A stretch of DNA of 64,000 nucleotides from an uncultured Verrucomicrobia subdivision 3 bacterium (GTDB lineage: Bacteria; Verrucomicrobiota; Verrucomicrobiia; Limisphaerales; UBA8199), in assembly GCA_903913865.1 (NCBI GenBank), contig CAIWMU010000093.1:1-64000 (forward strand). Reading direction: 5' to 3'. The notes beneath the pieces are model-generated. The model made no database searches and was not told where the DNA came from. It saw nothing but the letters and a program-made list of their open reading frames with translations. Below, piece after piece: positions 36,258-45,505 of the stretch (its first letter is position 1; every line of letters starts with the position of its first letter). Both the position numbers and the translations under genes were made by a program.

Positions 36258-37739
36258 ATGTCGAATCCATCTCCCGAACCGCCCCCCTCCAGCAGCCAGT
36301 CCGCATCCCTCGTCCGCAATTGGATAACCAGTTTGGGTGTTATCATCGCCGTCGGCGGGTTATTCTCGTTTTTCCTCCTGTTGGTGATGGATGCGATTTC
36401 TACGAACTCAAATCCGTACCTGGGCATCCTGGCTTACATGATAGCGCCAGGGTTTGTGGTGATTGGATTGGGACTCGGGTTGGCTGGAATTCTGATTCGC
36501 CGTCGCCAGGCGATGAAGAGGACCGGTCTGAGGCCACCGCTTAAGATTGATTTCAGCCTGCCGCAGAGTCGGAAGGCGTTTGGCGCGTTCCTGATCTGCG
36601 CCACCTTCGTACTGTTGCTGTCGGCGGTGGGCAGTTACAAGACCTACCACTTCACAGAATCTGTGCAGTTTTGCGGCGAATCCTGCCATAAGGTGATGGG
36701 GCCCGAATTGATCACCTATCGACAAGGTTCCCATGCCCGCGTCCTTTGTGCCGAGTGTCACATTGGCAAGGGTGCTGGGTGGTATGTGAAGTCAAAACTT
36801 TCGGGCACCTATCAGGTGTATGCCACCACTCTGGACAAGTATCCACGTCCGATTCCCACGCCCATCAAGAACCTGCGCCCCGCACAGGAGACCTGCGAGC
36901 AGTGCCACTGGCCGGCCAAGTTCGTGGGGAATCTGGAACGGACCTATAATTATTACCTTACAGACGAGACCAACACACAATTCTCGGTTCGGATGCTGAT
37001 GAAGGTCGGTGGCGCGGACCCCACACATGGTCCGGTTGGTGGCATTCACTACCACATGAATGTCGCAAACAAAATTGAATACGTAGCCAGCGACGAAGCC
37101 CGCCAGAAGATTCCCTGGGTTCGGTTGACCGATCCGCAGGGTGTGGTCACGGAGTTTCGGACATCTAAATTTACGAATGCTGTGGATACCGCCGACATGC
37201 GGCGGATGGACTGCATGGATTGCCATAACCGGCCGGCGCACCGCTACAAGACGCCGAACAATGCCGTCAACCTGGCGATGACGCTCGGGAACATCGATCC
37301 GTCGATCCACTGGGTGAAGAGCAACTCCGTGTTCATCCTCACAAGACCTTACACGAACGAGACCCAGGCGCTGCAAAGCATAGCGACTTATCTGGAGTCG
37401 AAATACACGGGTGATGCACGTGTGAAGAAGGTGATTTCCGAGGTGCAGAAGATTTATCAGGGGAATTTCTTCCCTGAGATGAAGGCCAGCTGGGCCGCCT
37501 ATCCCGATAACATCGGGCACAAGGACTGGCCGGGCTGTTTCCGCTGTCACGACGGTCAGCACAAGACAGCCGATGGCAAGAAGTCCATCACGGCGAGCGA
37601 TTGCAGCGCCTGTCATACCATTCTGGCTCAGGGCAACGGCCCTGATCTGCTGCAACTGACTCCCACGAATCAGAAATTCAAACATCCGGGAGACGACGTA
37701 GATGGAGGCTGTAATGATTGTCATACTGGCGGACTATAA
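36258..37739 (+). CDS. Three-TM heptaheme cytochrome c
   Basis: 493 residues. Three predicted helices (about 22-47, 54-82, 107-128) precede a large periplasmic domain. The first heme site is unusual: CGESCH (Cys139, Cys143, His144), a CX3CH motif, in 'FCGESCHKVMGPEL'. Six normal sites follow: CAECH, CEQCH, CMDCH, CFRCH, CSACH, CNDCH. The 'C..CHKVM..E...Y..GSHA...CAECHIG.G' start resembles NapC/NrfH-type quinol dehydrogenases, but those have one helix and four or five hemes. A quinol-oxidising or electron-hub role is inferred. The following gene overlaps its 3' end. Confidence 0.85.
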   Translation: MSNPSPEPPPSSSQSASLVRNWITSLGVIIAVGGLFSFFLLLVMDAISTNSNPYLGILAYMIAPGFVVIGLGLGLAGILIRRRQAMKRTGLRPPLKIDFSLPQSRKAFGAFLICATFVLLLSAVGSYKTYHFTESVQFCGESCHKVMGPELITYRQGSHARVLCAECHIGKGAGWYVKSKLSGTYQVYATTLDKYPRPIPTPIKNLRPAQETCEQCHWPAKFVGNLERTYNYYLTDETNTQFSVRMLMKVGGADPTHGPVGGIHYHMNVANKIEYVASDEARQKIPWVRLTDPQGVVTEFRTSKFTNAVDTADMRRMDCMDCHNRPAHRYKTPNNAVNLAMTLGNIDPSIHWVKSNSVFILTRPYTNETQALQSIATYLESKYTGDARVKKVISEVQKIYQGNFFPEMKASWAAYPDNIGHKDWPGCFRCHDGQHKTADGKKSITASDCSACHTILAQGNGPDLLQLTPTNQKFKHPGDDVDGGCNDCHTGGL

Positions 37740-39927
37740 TCGGAACGGGGCAGGGGTCCGGCGGGTGGCGTCTACAGCGCCGACGCGGACTCCGGCTACT
37801 GGATGGCTGCGAGGCCTGTTCCTCGCGATCCTGACCATGGGATTCATGGTTTCTGCTTTGGCGGCAGAGCCCAAGAATCCGAATGCGTCATGTCTTGAGT
37901 GTCACGGGGACAAGGACCTGTGGAAGACGAACGCGGCAGGCAAGGGAGTGTCCCTGTTTGTCGAGGAGGCCAAGTATGCGGCCGGGGTCCACAGGACCAA
38001 CAGTTGCGCCAGCTGCCATTCCAGCATAACCAGCCAGCACCCTGACGACAATGTGCCGGTGAAGCCGGTGAATTGTGCATCGTGTCATGAGGAAGCAGGC
38101 AAGGTTTACGCCAACAGTATTCACGGCGTCAGCCACACGATGGGGGCTTCCGGCGCTGCCAGTTGTTCGGATTGCCACGGCAAGCATGACATTCTTCCAA
38201 ACAAGAATCCGGCCTCACGCATTTTCAAGCTGAACCTGCCGGGAACGTGCGCCGCCTGCCATAGCAACGCCGGGTTGACGAAGGAATATGAGATGAAGCG
38301 TCCGGAAGCGGCTTCCCATTACATGGACAGCATCCATGGCCAGAAGCTGCTGAAGCAGGGATTGCTCGTCGCACCTTCCTGCAACGATTGTCATGGGGGA
38401 CACGGGATCAAGCGCGCGGTGGACCGGGATTCACCGATCAACTCGTTGAACGTGGCAAAAACCTGCGGCAAGTGCCATCATGGGGTGGAGGAGACTTACC
38501 TTAAGAGTGTGCACGGCCAGTTGCTCCTCAAGGGGGACAAGCGGGGACCTGTGTGCACGGATTGCCATAGCGCGCATGAAGTCGAGGCTCCTCGCAACGG
38601 GCACTTCAAGATGGCGAGTGATCAACGCTGCGGCAGGTGCCATGAGGACAAACTGACCCACTATCGCGAAACCTACCATGGCAAGGCGATGGCCCTTGGG
38701 AAGCCCAATGTCGCCTCAGATGTCGCGGCCTGCTATGATTGTCATGGTCACCACGACGTGTTGCCTCCCTCGAATCCTCTTTCCAGGCTGTCCAGCACGA
38801 ACATTGTGGCTACTTGCAAGACCTGCCATCCCAAGGCGAATGCCGGATTCGCCGGATACAAGCCGCACGCCAACCCGTTGGATGGCCAAAACTTCCCCTC
38901 ATTGCACGCGACCTTCATCTTCATGACGGCGCTGCTGGTCGGGGTGTTTGTATTCTTTGGGGCTCATACAGGTGCCTGGCTGGTTCGGGCGGGCTACCTT
39001 TATTGGACCGACTCCAAGAAGTTCCGGGAGGCGAAGATCAGTTCCCAGGAGGGGGGCGAGTGGTTCACCCGGTTTGCGCCGTTTGAGAGGTTTCTCCACT
39101 TTTTGGTGGTCACGAGCTTCCTGTTGCTGGTCATCACCGGCATGCCGTTGAAGTTTTACTACACCGATTGGGCGAAGGCGCTCTTCCACTTCATTGGCGG
39201 TGCTGAGACGGCCAGAGCGCTACACCGTATTGGGGCGATCGTCACCTTCCTATACTTCGGCCTGCATGTGGTATCCGTCGCCGTGAGGTGCTGGGTGGGA
39301 CGCGGGAAGATGCGCGACCCGAAGACCGGCAAGATACAGTTGAGCCGGATCATCACCATCCTGTTTGGGCCTGACTCAATGATCCCGACACTGCAGGACG
39401 GGAAGGACTTTGTGGCCCATAACAAGTGGTTCTTTGGCAGGGGACCGAAGCCGGATTTTGACCGCTGGACCTATTGGGAGAAGTTTGATTACTTCGCCGT
39501 GTTCTGGGGTGTGTTCATCATCGGTTCATCCGGGTTGATCATGTGGTATCCGGAGTTTTTCACCCAGTTCATGCCTGGTTGGATCATCAACATCGCCTTG
39601 ATCATCCATTCGGATGAAGCCCTCCTTGCGGCTGGCTTCATATTCTCGATCCACTTCTTCAATACGCACTTCCGGATTGAGAAGTTCCCGATGGATACAG
39701 TCATCTTCTCGGGACGCGTCTCCAAGAACGAGATGTTGCACGAGCGAAAGCGGTGGTATGATCGGCTTGTTGCCGAGGGGCGGTTGGACGATTACCGCGT
39801 GCGGGATGAATGGTTGCGATGGAAGAGTATCGCCCGGACCTTCGGCTACATCTTCTTCGGTCTGGGGGTGGTGTTGCTGATCCTCATCATCTACGCCATG
39901 GCCACCCGTCTTTTGACGGGGCATTGA
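37702..39927 (+). CDS. Undecaheme cytochrome c fused to a membrane cytochrome b domain (CbcL-like architecture)
   Basis: 741 residues from ATG 37702; ATG 37714 and GTG 37765 (just after the upstream stop) are alternatives. A signal peptide near residues 38-55 leads to a domain with eleven CxxCH sites: CLECH, CASCH twice, CSDCH, CAACH, CNDCH, CGKCH, CTDCH, CGRCH, CYDCH, CKTCH (to about residue 375). The C-terminal half has five to six membrane helices with histidines suited to heme b ('FERFLHFLVV', 'ALHRIGAI', 'FGLHVVSV', 'IIHSDEALLAAGF', 'FSIHFFNTHF'), like FdnI/HydC cytochrome b. This fusion matches Geobacter CbcL, an inner-membrane quinol oxidoreductase used for low-potential electron export. 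Orthology is not proven. Confidence 0.85.
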   Translation: MEAVMIVILADYNRNGAGVRRVASTAPTRTPATGWLRGLFLAILTMGFMVSALAAEPKNPNASCLECHGDKDLWKTNAAGKGVSLFVEEAKYAAGVHRTNSCASCHSSITSQHPDDNVPVKPVNCASCHEEAGKVYANSIHGVSHTMGASGAASCSDCHGKHDILPNKNPASRIFKLNLPGTCAACHSNAGLTKEYEMKRPEAASHYMDSIHGQKLLKQGLLVAPSCNDCHGGHGIKRAVDRDSPINSLNVAKTCGKCHHGVEETYLKSVHGQLLLKGDKRGPVCTDCHSAHEVEAPRNGHFKMASDQRCGRCHEDKLTHYRETYHGKAMALGKPNVASDVAACYDCHGHHDVLPPSNPLSRLSSTNIVATCKTCHPKANAGFAGYKPHANPLDGQNFPSLHATFIFMTALLVGVFVFFGAHTGAWLVRAGYLYWTDSKKFREAKISSQEGGEWFTRFAPFERFLHFLVVTSFLLLVITGMPLKFYYTDWAKALFHFIGGAETARALHRIGAIVTFLYFGLHVVSVAVRCWVGRGKMRDPKTGKIQLSRIITILFGPDSMIPTLQDGKDFVAHNKWFFGRGPKPDFDRWTYWEKFDYFAVFWGVFIIGSSGLIMWYPEFFTQFMPGWIINIALIIHSDEALLAAGFIFSIHFFNTHFRIEKFPMDTVIFSGRVSKNEMLHERKRWYDRLVAEGRLDDYRVRDEWLRWKSIARTFGYIFFGLGVVLLILIIYAMATRLLTGH

Positions 39928-39954
39928 GGCGGTTTTTTGGGTTGGGTTGTTGCC

Positions 39955-39986
39955 GGGGCAGTGGTTGGTTCATCAACCACTGCCCC
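39955..39986. terminator. Bidirectional terminator
   Basis: A perfect 13-bp stem, GGGGCAGTGGTTG (39955-39967) with CAACCACTGCCCC (39974-39986), and loop GTTCAT separate the cytochrome genes from the converging MFS gene. TCCGCTTTT follows on the right. Confidence 0.85.
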
Positions 39987-39999
39987 TCCGCTTTTGTGG

Positions 40000-41253
40000 C
40001 TATTCCCGGTCGGGTGAGGTTTCCACTGCGGGTGGGTGTCCGGGCTTTGAACCTGGGGCGAGGGCAATCTCTGAGATGAGAAACGCGGACCCTGTGGTGA
40101 TGAGCCCGACGCTGATCCATCCCAGAGTGTGGGGCGAGAGGCTTGCCACGCTTGAGAAGGCGACCAGCGGTGCGACCACCCCGCGAACCCCAGTGAAGAA
40201 GGTGTGGACGGACATATAATCCGCGACCCGCCCGGGTGGGGCGAATTTCGTAACCCACAGGCCCCAGGCCACATCAGCACCGGCGTTGGAAATGCCAAAG
40301 AGCAGGGCGCCGACCACCAATCCCTGCATGCTCCCTGTGGTGAAAAAAGAGAGGATTCCGAGGGAAAATCCGAGATTCAGCAAAAGCCTGAGTTTGAAAA
40401 AGTTCATGTGGTCAAACAGCCAGCCCCAGACGGGGTTGAGAACCAGACGTGCCAGATTCGGAATCACGCCTGTCAGCAGCGCGATGGTGGTGGCGGTGAG
40501 CATCCGGCCATCCACAGTGATTCCATATTTTGGGTTGGCGAGGTATTCCACCCGGAGCGGGGACATCATCAGCATGGCGAAGCCAATGAACATCCAGGCG
40601 ATCAGGGTCTGCCGGAAAACCCGGTCATCCCGGGCAAACCGAAGCGCACGGAACGGGTGCGTTCCGGCTGATGCCGAGAGTGGGTTGGATGGGCACCGTG
40701 AGAGGCAGTAGGAGGCTGCCCCGCATCCGGCCGCAAAAACCAGCAGCAGCCAGCGGAACAGTCCGATATGGCTGGTGAGCAGGCGCCCACCGAGTTCACA
40801 GCACAGGGCGGCAGTGCCAATGCGGATGATCATGGTCCGGGCAAAGAGCCTGCCCCGCTCGCCTGCAGGGTAATTGTCCTGATAAATCTGTGTGAGGAGG
40901 GGAATGGTGGCTGAGGCTGTTGCCATTGCGATGGCCGAGCCGGCCACAAAAACCGGAAGGGTGGGGACCATGGCCATCAGGAGAAAGCTGAAGCCACCCA
41001 AGGCGCTCAGCCGGGCTGCGGCCCGGGCCACGGGGAGTTGGGCAGCTTCAACACGCGACACCAGCCAGGGGCTGAGCAGGAGGCCAATGCTGCCTCCCCC
41101 TGCGACCAGTGCCTTGGCCAGAGGTCCGGCCCCATACCAGCGGACGGCTATCAGCAGCAGAAAGAGCACACCGGCGGACTCGTTGATGCCCCCCGACAAG
41201 GCGCGCCAGCGTTCCCACCGGTAGGTCGTTGATGTTCTTTCTTCTGCCGTCAT
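40000..41253 (-). CDS. MFS transporter
   Basis: 417 residues from ATG 41253; the frame is open to 41385 but the added 44 residues have no membrane character. Twelve hydrophobic segments in two groups of six, split by a loop at about residues 205-225 ('RALRFARDDRVF'). Elements such as 'GVIPNLARLVLNPVWGWLFDHMNFF' and 'VADYMSVHTFFTGVRGVVAP' place it in the general major-facilitator group. The substrate is unknown. Confidence 0.85.
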   Translation of the reverse strand: MTAEERTSTTYRWERWRALSGGINESAGVLFLLLIAVRWYGAGPLAKALVAGGGSIGLLLSPWLVSRVEAAQLPVARAAARLSALGGFSFLLMAMVPTLPVFVAGSAIAMATASATIPLLTQIYQDNYPAGERGRLFARTMIIRIGTAALCCELGGRLLTSHIGLFRWLLLVFAAGCGAASYCLSRCPSNPLSASAGTHPFRALRFARDDRVFRQTLIAWMFIGFAMLMMSPLRVEYLANPKYGITVDGRMLTATTIALLTGVIPNLARLVLNPVWGWLFDHMNFFKLRLLLNLGFSLGILSFFTTGSMQGLVVGALLFGISNAGADVAWGLWVTKFAPPGRVADYMSVHTFFTGVRGVVAPLVAFSSVASLSPHTLGWISVGLITTGSAFLISEIALAPGSKPGHPPAVETSPDRE

Positions 41254-41415
41254 TTCCGTGGAGCAGGATAACGGTGGCGGTGGCTCAAAGCCATCCCGGT
41301 GTGATGCCCGGAGGCAACGATGAACGCGTGATCCGGCGTCAGTTTTGATGCGGAATATGGCGATTGATTCAGGTTCCGGGTGCACAAACCCCGTTTTTTG
41401 CCGCTCAGGCGCTCA

Positions 41416-41443
41416 TTGACAATCTTCCTCAGTTTCCTAAAGT
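41416..41443 (+). promoter_or_regulatory. Sigma-70-type promoter of the kup leader
   Basis: TTGACA (41416-41421), a 16-bp spacer and TAAAGT (41438-41443). The predicted start near 41450 lies just upstream of the riboswitch aptamer. Confidence 0.65.
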
Positions 41444-41465
41444 AGGCCCAGCAGCCTAGTTCCGG

Positions 41466-41590
41466 GCCGCCGCTCGGTTCCGGAAACGGGGGACCCATCG
41501 TCCGGTGTGGAGCCGGACCGGGGCGAACGGCTTTTTTGCCGGGGCCACTTTCAAGGCCCAGCCCGTCAGCTAACCTCGTAGGCGAATGAA
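41466..41590 (+). promoter_or_regulatory. ydaO/yuaA-type c-di-AMP riboswitch
   Basis: The leader contains the hallmark ydaO aptamer blocks in the right order: CGGGGGACCCA (41487-41497), a GGGGCGAA block (41519-41526) with its flanking stem, and GTCAGCTAACCTCGTA (41565-41580), which is nearly invariant in the class. CGCC/GGCG sequences at the ends can close P1. It sits about 60 bp before a Kup potassium transporter, the classical target: c-di-AMP is made when K+ is high and turns uptake off. Downstream CGGCCGT/ACGGCCG (41604-41610, 41615-41621) may form the expression platform; without a T-run, control of translation is more likely than termination. Confidence 0.93.
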
Positions 41591-41650
41591 AGGGCAATCT
41601 TCCCGGCCGTCAGCACGGCCGTCGTAAGCGCGTCCCGGGTGCGGCTTTTG

Positions 41651-43561
41651 ATGGTCATGGAACAGGCTAATACGGATTCACAGGATCAGAATCAGAGCCC
41701 CCGTTGGGCACTGATGCTAGGCTCATTGGGGGTTGTCTATGGGGATATCGGGACAAGCCCGCTCTACGCTCTGCGCGAGTGCTTTTCCGGCGCCCACGGT
41801 GTTCCACTCAATCCTTCGAATATTCTGGGTGTCATTTCGCTCATCGTCTGGACTTTGACGGTTCTTGTATCCGTCAAGTATCTGACGTTCGTGATGCGTG
41901 CAAACAATCGCGGGGAGGGCGGGATTCTGGCGTTGATCTCACTCATGCAACGGTCTGCCGGCGATGCTGCGGCGAACCGAAGGAGGGATTGGGTTCTGGT
42001 GATGGGGGTTTTCGGGGCATCCCTCCTCTATGGGGATGGCATGATCACACCGGCCATCACCGTGCTTGGGGCGATTGAGGGTCTGGGGGTGGCTGCCCCC
42101 CAGTTGCATTATTTCGTGGTCCCGATCTCGGTCGTTGTGCTGATCGGCCTTTTTTACTTTCAGCGGCACGGCACGGAGAAGATCGGCAATATCTTCGGGC
42201 CGGTCATGCTGGTCTGGTTTATGGTGTTGGCCCTGCTTGGGATTCGTGGGGTGTTCATGGCCCCGGAGGTTCTCAAGGCCCTGAGTCCCCACTATGCGAT
42301 CCTCTTTCTGGCGGAGAACACCAAGATCGCATTCGTCGTTCTGGGTGCGGTGTTCCTGGTGGTCACTGGTGCCGAGGCACTCTATGCAGACATGGGTCAC
42401 TTTGGGTTGCGCCCGATCAGGATGGCATGGTTTTCCGTGGCTTTTCCTGCGCTTGTGCTCAATTACTTCGGGCAGGGGGCTCTGCTCCTGTCGAACCCGG
42501 CCGCAGTGCAGAATCCGTTTTACATGCTGGCCCCCTCCTGGGCTGTGTATGGGTTGGTTGCTCTTTCCACTGCGGCTGCGGTGATTGCATCCCAGGCGTT
42601 GATTACTGGGGCCTATTCACTCACCATGCAGGCAATCCAGTTGGGTTTGCTGCCACGGTTGCGGATCCTCCACACCTCACATTCCACACGAGGCCAGATT
42701 TACATGCCGCAGGTGAACTGGTTTTTGATGATATCCTGTCTGGGGTTGGTGCTTAGCTTTCGATCCTCAAGTAGTCTGGCGGCGGCGTATGGGATTGCTG
42801 TATCGTTAACGATGTTGATCACCACCTGTCTTTTTTATTGGGCCGCCCGGAATCTTTGGAAATGGCCGGTCTGGTTGTCGCTTCTGGTTTGCAGTGTTTT
42901 CATGGTGGTTGAGGTGGCATTTGTCGCGGCCAACAGTCTCAAGTTCTTCCAGGGAGGGTGGTTTCCTGTCGTTGTGGGTGGAATCCTTTGTGTTTGCATG
43001 ACCACATGGCGCACGGGGCGCAAGATCCTGCGGGAAAGGCTTGCGGGCAGCAACATGCCCTTTGACCTTTTCCTGGAGGATCTGGCTGCCAATCCGCCAA
43101 GGCGTGTCCCCGGTACCGCCATCTTCCTTTCAGGCAGCGGGGCAGGAACACCACTCGCCCTGTTGCACAACCTCAAACACAATCAGGTGCTTCATGAGCA
43201 GGTGATCATCCTGACCATCCTGACGGATGATGGCCCCTATGTGCGAGATGCCCGGCGTCTGGAGATCGAGCATCCCCAACCCGACATTCACCGGCTGATT
43301 GCGAGGTTCGGATTCATGGAGCAGCCGGATATTCCGCTCCTCCTGGATCAAGCGGTGCGGGAGAAGGGGTTGAAGCTGAACATGCAGCGGACAACCTTCT
43401 TTCTCAGTCGGGAGACCATCCGGTCCGGAAGGGCGCGGGACATGTCGCTGTGGCGTCGGCAGATCTTTGCCACTCTTTCCCGAAATGCACAGTCCGCCAC
43501 GGCATTCTTCAACCTCCCTGCCAACCGGGTGGTGGAATTGGGAATGCAGGTAGAACTTTGA
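41651..43561 (+). CDS. kup: Kup-family low-affinity potassium transporter
   Basis: 636 residues from ATG 41651 (ATG 41657 and GTG 41639 are close alternatives). The start of helix one, 'LGSLGVVYGDIGTSPLYALRE', is the KUP/HAK/KT signature, followed by 'ANNRGEGGILALISLM' and 'SLLYGDGMITPAITVL'. About twelve helices occupy residues 15-450; the rest is the cytoplasmic domain with 'GTAIFLSGSGAGTPLALLHNLKHN'. The length is normal for the family. It is an H+/K+ symporter. Expression is expected to be controlled by the c-di-AMP riboswitch in the leader. Confidence 0.96.
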   Translation: MVMEQANTDSQDQNQSPRWALMLGSLGVVYGDIGTSPLYALRECFSGAHGVPLNPSNILGVISLIVWTLTVLVSVKYLTFVMRANNRGEGGILALISLMQRSAGDAAANRRRDWVLVMGVFGASLLYGDGMITPAITVLGAIEGLGVAAPQLHYFVVPISVVVLIGLFYFQRHGTEKIGNIFGPVMLVWFMVLALLGIRGVFMAPEVLKALSPHYAILFLAENTKIAFVVLGAVFLVVTGAEALYADMGHFGLRPIRMAWFSVAFPALVLNYFGQGALLLSNPAAVQNPFYMLAPSWAVYGLVALSTAAAVIASQALITGAYSLTMQAIQLGLLPRLRILHTSHSTRGQIYMPQVNWFLMISCLGLVLSFRSSSSLAAAYGIAVSLTMLITTCLFYWAARNLWKWPVWLSLLVCSVFMVVEVAFVAANSLKFFQGGWFPVVVGGILCVCMTTWRTGRKILRERLAGSNMPFDLFLEDLAANPPRRVPGTAIFLSGSGAGTPLALLHNLKHNQVLHEQVIILTILTDDGPYVRDARRLEIEHPQPDIHRLIARFGFMEQPDIPLLLDQAVREKGLKLNMQRTTFFLSRETIRSGRARDMSLWRRQIFATLSRNAQSATAFFNLPANRVVELGMQVEL

Positions 43562-43623
43562 GCTGGAATTGGGCCAAAAGGGGTGGTGGCGGGAAAATAC
43601 TTTCACGGTTCTGCGGACGCGCA

Positions 43624-43651
43624 TTGACAAGCGCGTTTGCGCCGGTAGTTT
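43624..43651 (+). promoter_or_regulatory. Possible promoter before the pilus ATPase genes
   Basis: A perfect TTGACA (43624-43629) is followed after 16 bp by a weak TAGTTT (43646-43651). A TATACA at 43654 is too far away (24 bp). The position, about 45 bp before the GTG start, is right for a promoter of the pil operon. Confidence 0.35.
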
Positions 43652-43697
43652 CATATACAGCCTTTCACGACAAACGTGTGTAGAGCGAAAGCAATTT

Positions 43698-45413
43698 GTG
43701 GCTGAAAAAGACGATTATCTCGTAGATATCCTGGTTGATCTGGGGTTTGTGAGCTCCGATAAGGTCGCTGAGCTGAAGCCTGAAGCGCAATCGGCTGGGG
43801 TGGGCTTGGTGGACCTGATGGTTGCCAACAAGCTGATCCGGCCCGCCGATGTGACTCAGGCGAAGGCTGCTCATTTTGGGGCCGAAGTGGTGAACTTGTC
43901 CGAGATCAAGATTGAGGATGATGTCATCAGCGCTGTACCCCGGCATATCGCGCGCAAATTCCGCATCGTTCCCGTCTTCAAGCACGATACCAATCTGACG
44001 GTTGCCATCTCCGATCCCTCCGATCTGGCCACGATTGACAGCCTTGGGCATTTGCTCCGGGCCGATATCAGCATTCAGGTCGCATCAGAATCCGACATTG
44101 AGGCAGCGCTCTCCAAGTATTATGCCGACCGTGGGGGCAACAAGGTTGCCGACCCCCGCCTTAAGGAGGCGATGGAGGAGTTGACCCGGGAGCATGTCGC
44201 CATTGAAGCCGGCGGGGCGCAGGACGGTGGAACGGTTGAAGCGGATGCCCCGCTCATCAAACTGGTCAATTCTCTGATCGTCGAGGCATTTAAGTTGAGA
44301 GCCTCCGATATTCATCTGGAGCCGCTGGCGAAGAAATTCAGGGTCAGATACCGCATCGACGGTATGCTGCACGAGATGAAGGCTCCACCCAAGCGGCTGC
44401 AACCGGCCATCATCAGCCGGTTGAAGATCCAGTCGAACATGTCGATTTCGGAGCACCGCATCCCTCAGGATGGACGTATTCAAACCGCCGCAGGTGGCAA
44501 GCTCATCGATCTTCGTGTATCCTGTCTGCCGACGAATCATGGCGAAAGCATCGTCATGCGTATTCTCGACAAGGAAGGTCTGCGGCTCGGTCTTGCCGAG
44601 TTGGGCTTCTTCACGGATGATCAGCAGACATTCGAGCGGTTGATCGGTCTGCCGGATGGTATTCTGCTCGTGACCGGCCCCACCGGTTCCGGCAAGACGA
44701 CGACGCTTTATTCCTGTCTCCACTTCATCAACCGTCCTGACCGCAAGATCATCACGGTGGAGGACCCCGTTGAATATTTGCTGTCGGGCATCAACCAGGT
44801 GCAGGTGAATGAGCCGGTCGGGCTCACCTTCAGTATGGCACTCAGGTCGATTCTGCGTCAGGCCCCGAACGTGATCATGATCGGGGAAATTCGCGATCTT
44901 GAGACCGCCTCCATCGCAATCAACGCATCCCTGACGGGACACCTTGTCTTCTCCACCCTGCACACGAACGACGCTCCAAGCGCCGTCACCCGTTTGATTG
45001 ACATCGGGGTGAAGCCATTCCTTGTGGCATCCTCCACGCGGGCGTTGATGGCCCAGCGGCTCGTGCGCAAAATCTGCAAACAATGCGCAGCGCCGAAGAC
45101 GCCGACGGATGCGGAGTTGAGGGCCTTGAACCTCGACTCCAGCAACACCAAGGGGGCAAACTTCCTGGCTGGCCGGGGTTGCAGCAACTGTTCCAACACA
45201 GGCTACCGTGGGCGGTTTGGAATTTTCGAGGTGTTCGTCATCGATGACGATTCACGGAAGCTGATCTACGAGAAAGTGCCTTCCTCCGTCCTGCGTGCCC
45301 GTGCCCGCGAGGCCGGCATGCGCAGCCTGCGCGAGGATGGCATCCGCAAGGTGCTGGCGGGGATGACATCCCCCGAGGAAGTCATTCGCGCCACGGTGGG
45401 GGATAGCGAGTGA
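43698..45413 (+). CDS. pilB: PilB/GspE-type secretion ATPase (first copy)
   Basis: 571 residues from a GTG at 43698; the frame is open to 43569, but homology starts at 'VAEKDDYLVDILVDLGFV'. An N-terminal MshEN/GspE-N domain (about 1-150) precedes the ATPase with Walker A '[10 protein letters not shown]', an Asp box 'IITVEDPVEY', Walker B 'NVIMIGEIRD', and a His box 'GHLVFSTLHTNDAP'. A zinc tetracysteine site, CKQC and CSNC, is typical of extension ATPases. It powers pseudopilus or pilus assembly from the cytoplasm. It is a paralogue of the protein at 46645-48366, with pilT between them. Confidence 0.93.
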   Translation: MAEKDDYLVDILVDLGFVSSDKVAELKPEAQSAGVGLVDLMVANKLIRPADVTQAKAAHFGAEVVNLSEIKIEDDVISAVPRHIARKFRIVPVFKHDTNLTVAISDPSDLATIDSLGHLLRADISIQVASESDIEAALSKYYADRGGNKVADPRLKEAMEELTREHVAIEAGGAQDGGTVEADAPLIKLVNSLIVEAFKLRASDIHLEPLAKKFRVRYRIDGMLHEMKAPPKRLQPAIISRLKIQSNMSISEHRIPQDGRIQTAAGGKLIDLRVSCLPTNHGESIVMRILDKEGLRLGLAELGFFTDDQQTFERLIGLPDGILLVTGPTGSGKTTTLYSCLHFINRPDRKIITVEDPVEYLLSGINQVQVNEPVGLTFSMALRSILRQAPNVIMIGEIRDLETASIAINASLTGHLVFSTLHTNDAPSAVTRLIDIGVKPFLVASSTRALMAQRLVRKICKQCAAPKTPTDAELRALNLDSSNTKGANFLAGRGCSNCSNTGYRGRFGIFEVFVIDDDSRKLIYEKVPSSVLRARAREAGMRSLREDGIRKVLAGMTSPEEVIRATVGDSE

Positions 45414-45505
45414 TCACGGGTGGAGAGTTTACCACCGTGACGAAACCCTGAAACCTCTGTCGAATGGTTTAAGATGTCTCTCTGATTTAATTGAGGATTT
45501 GAAGC

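Noticed and set aside
29335-39927. Alternative complex III (act operon) or NrfA-type nitrite reductase locus
   Set aside because: No Mo-like/FeS fused ActB, no ActD-F, no pentaheme NrfA with CxxCK site. Only the NrfC/NrfD-like parts are shared.
43624-43659. TTGACA...TATACA promoter before pilB
   Set aside because: The spacer is 24 bp, too long for sigma-70; only the weaker TAGTTT pairing was kept at low confidence.
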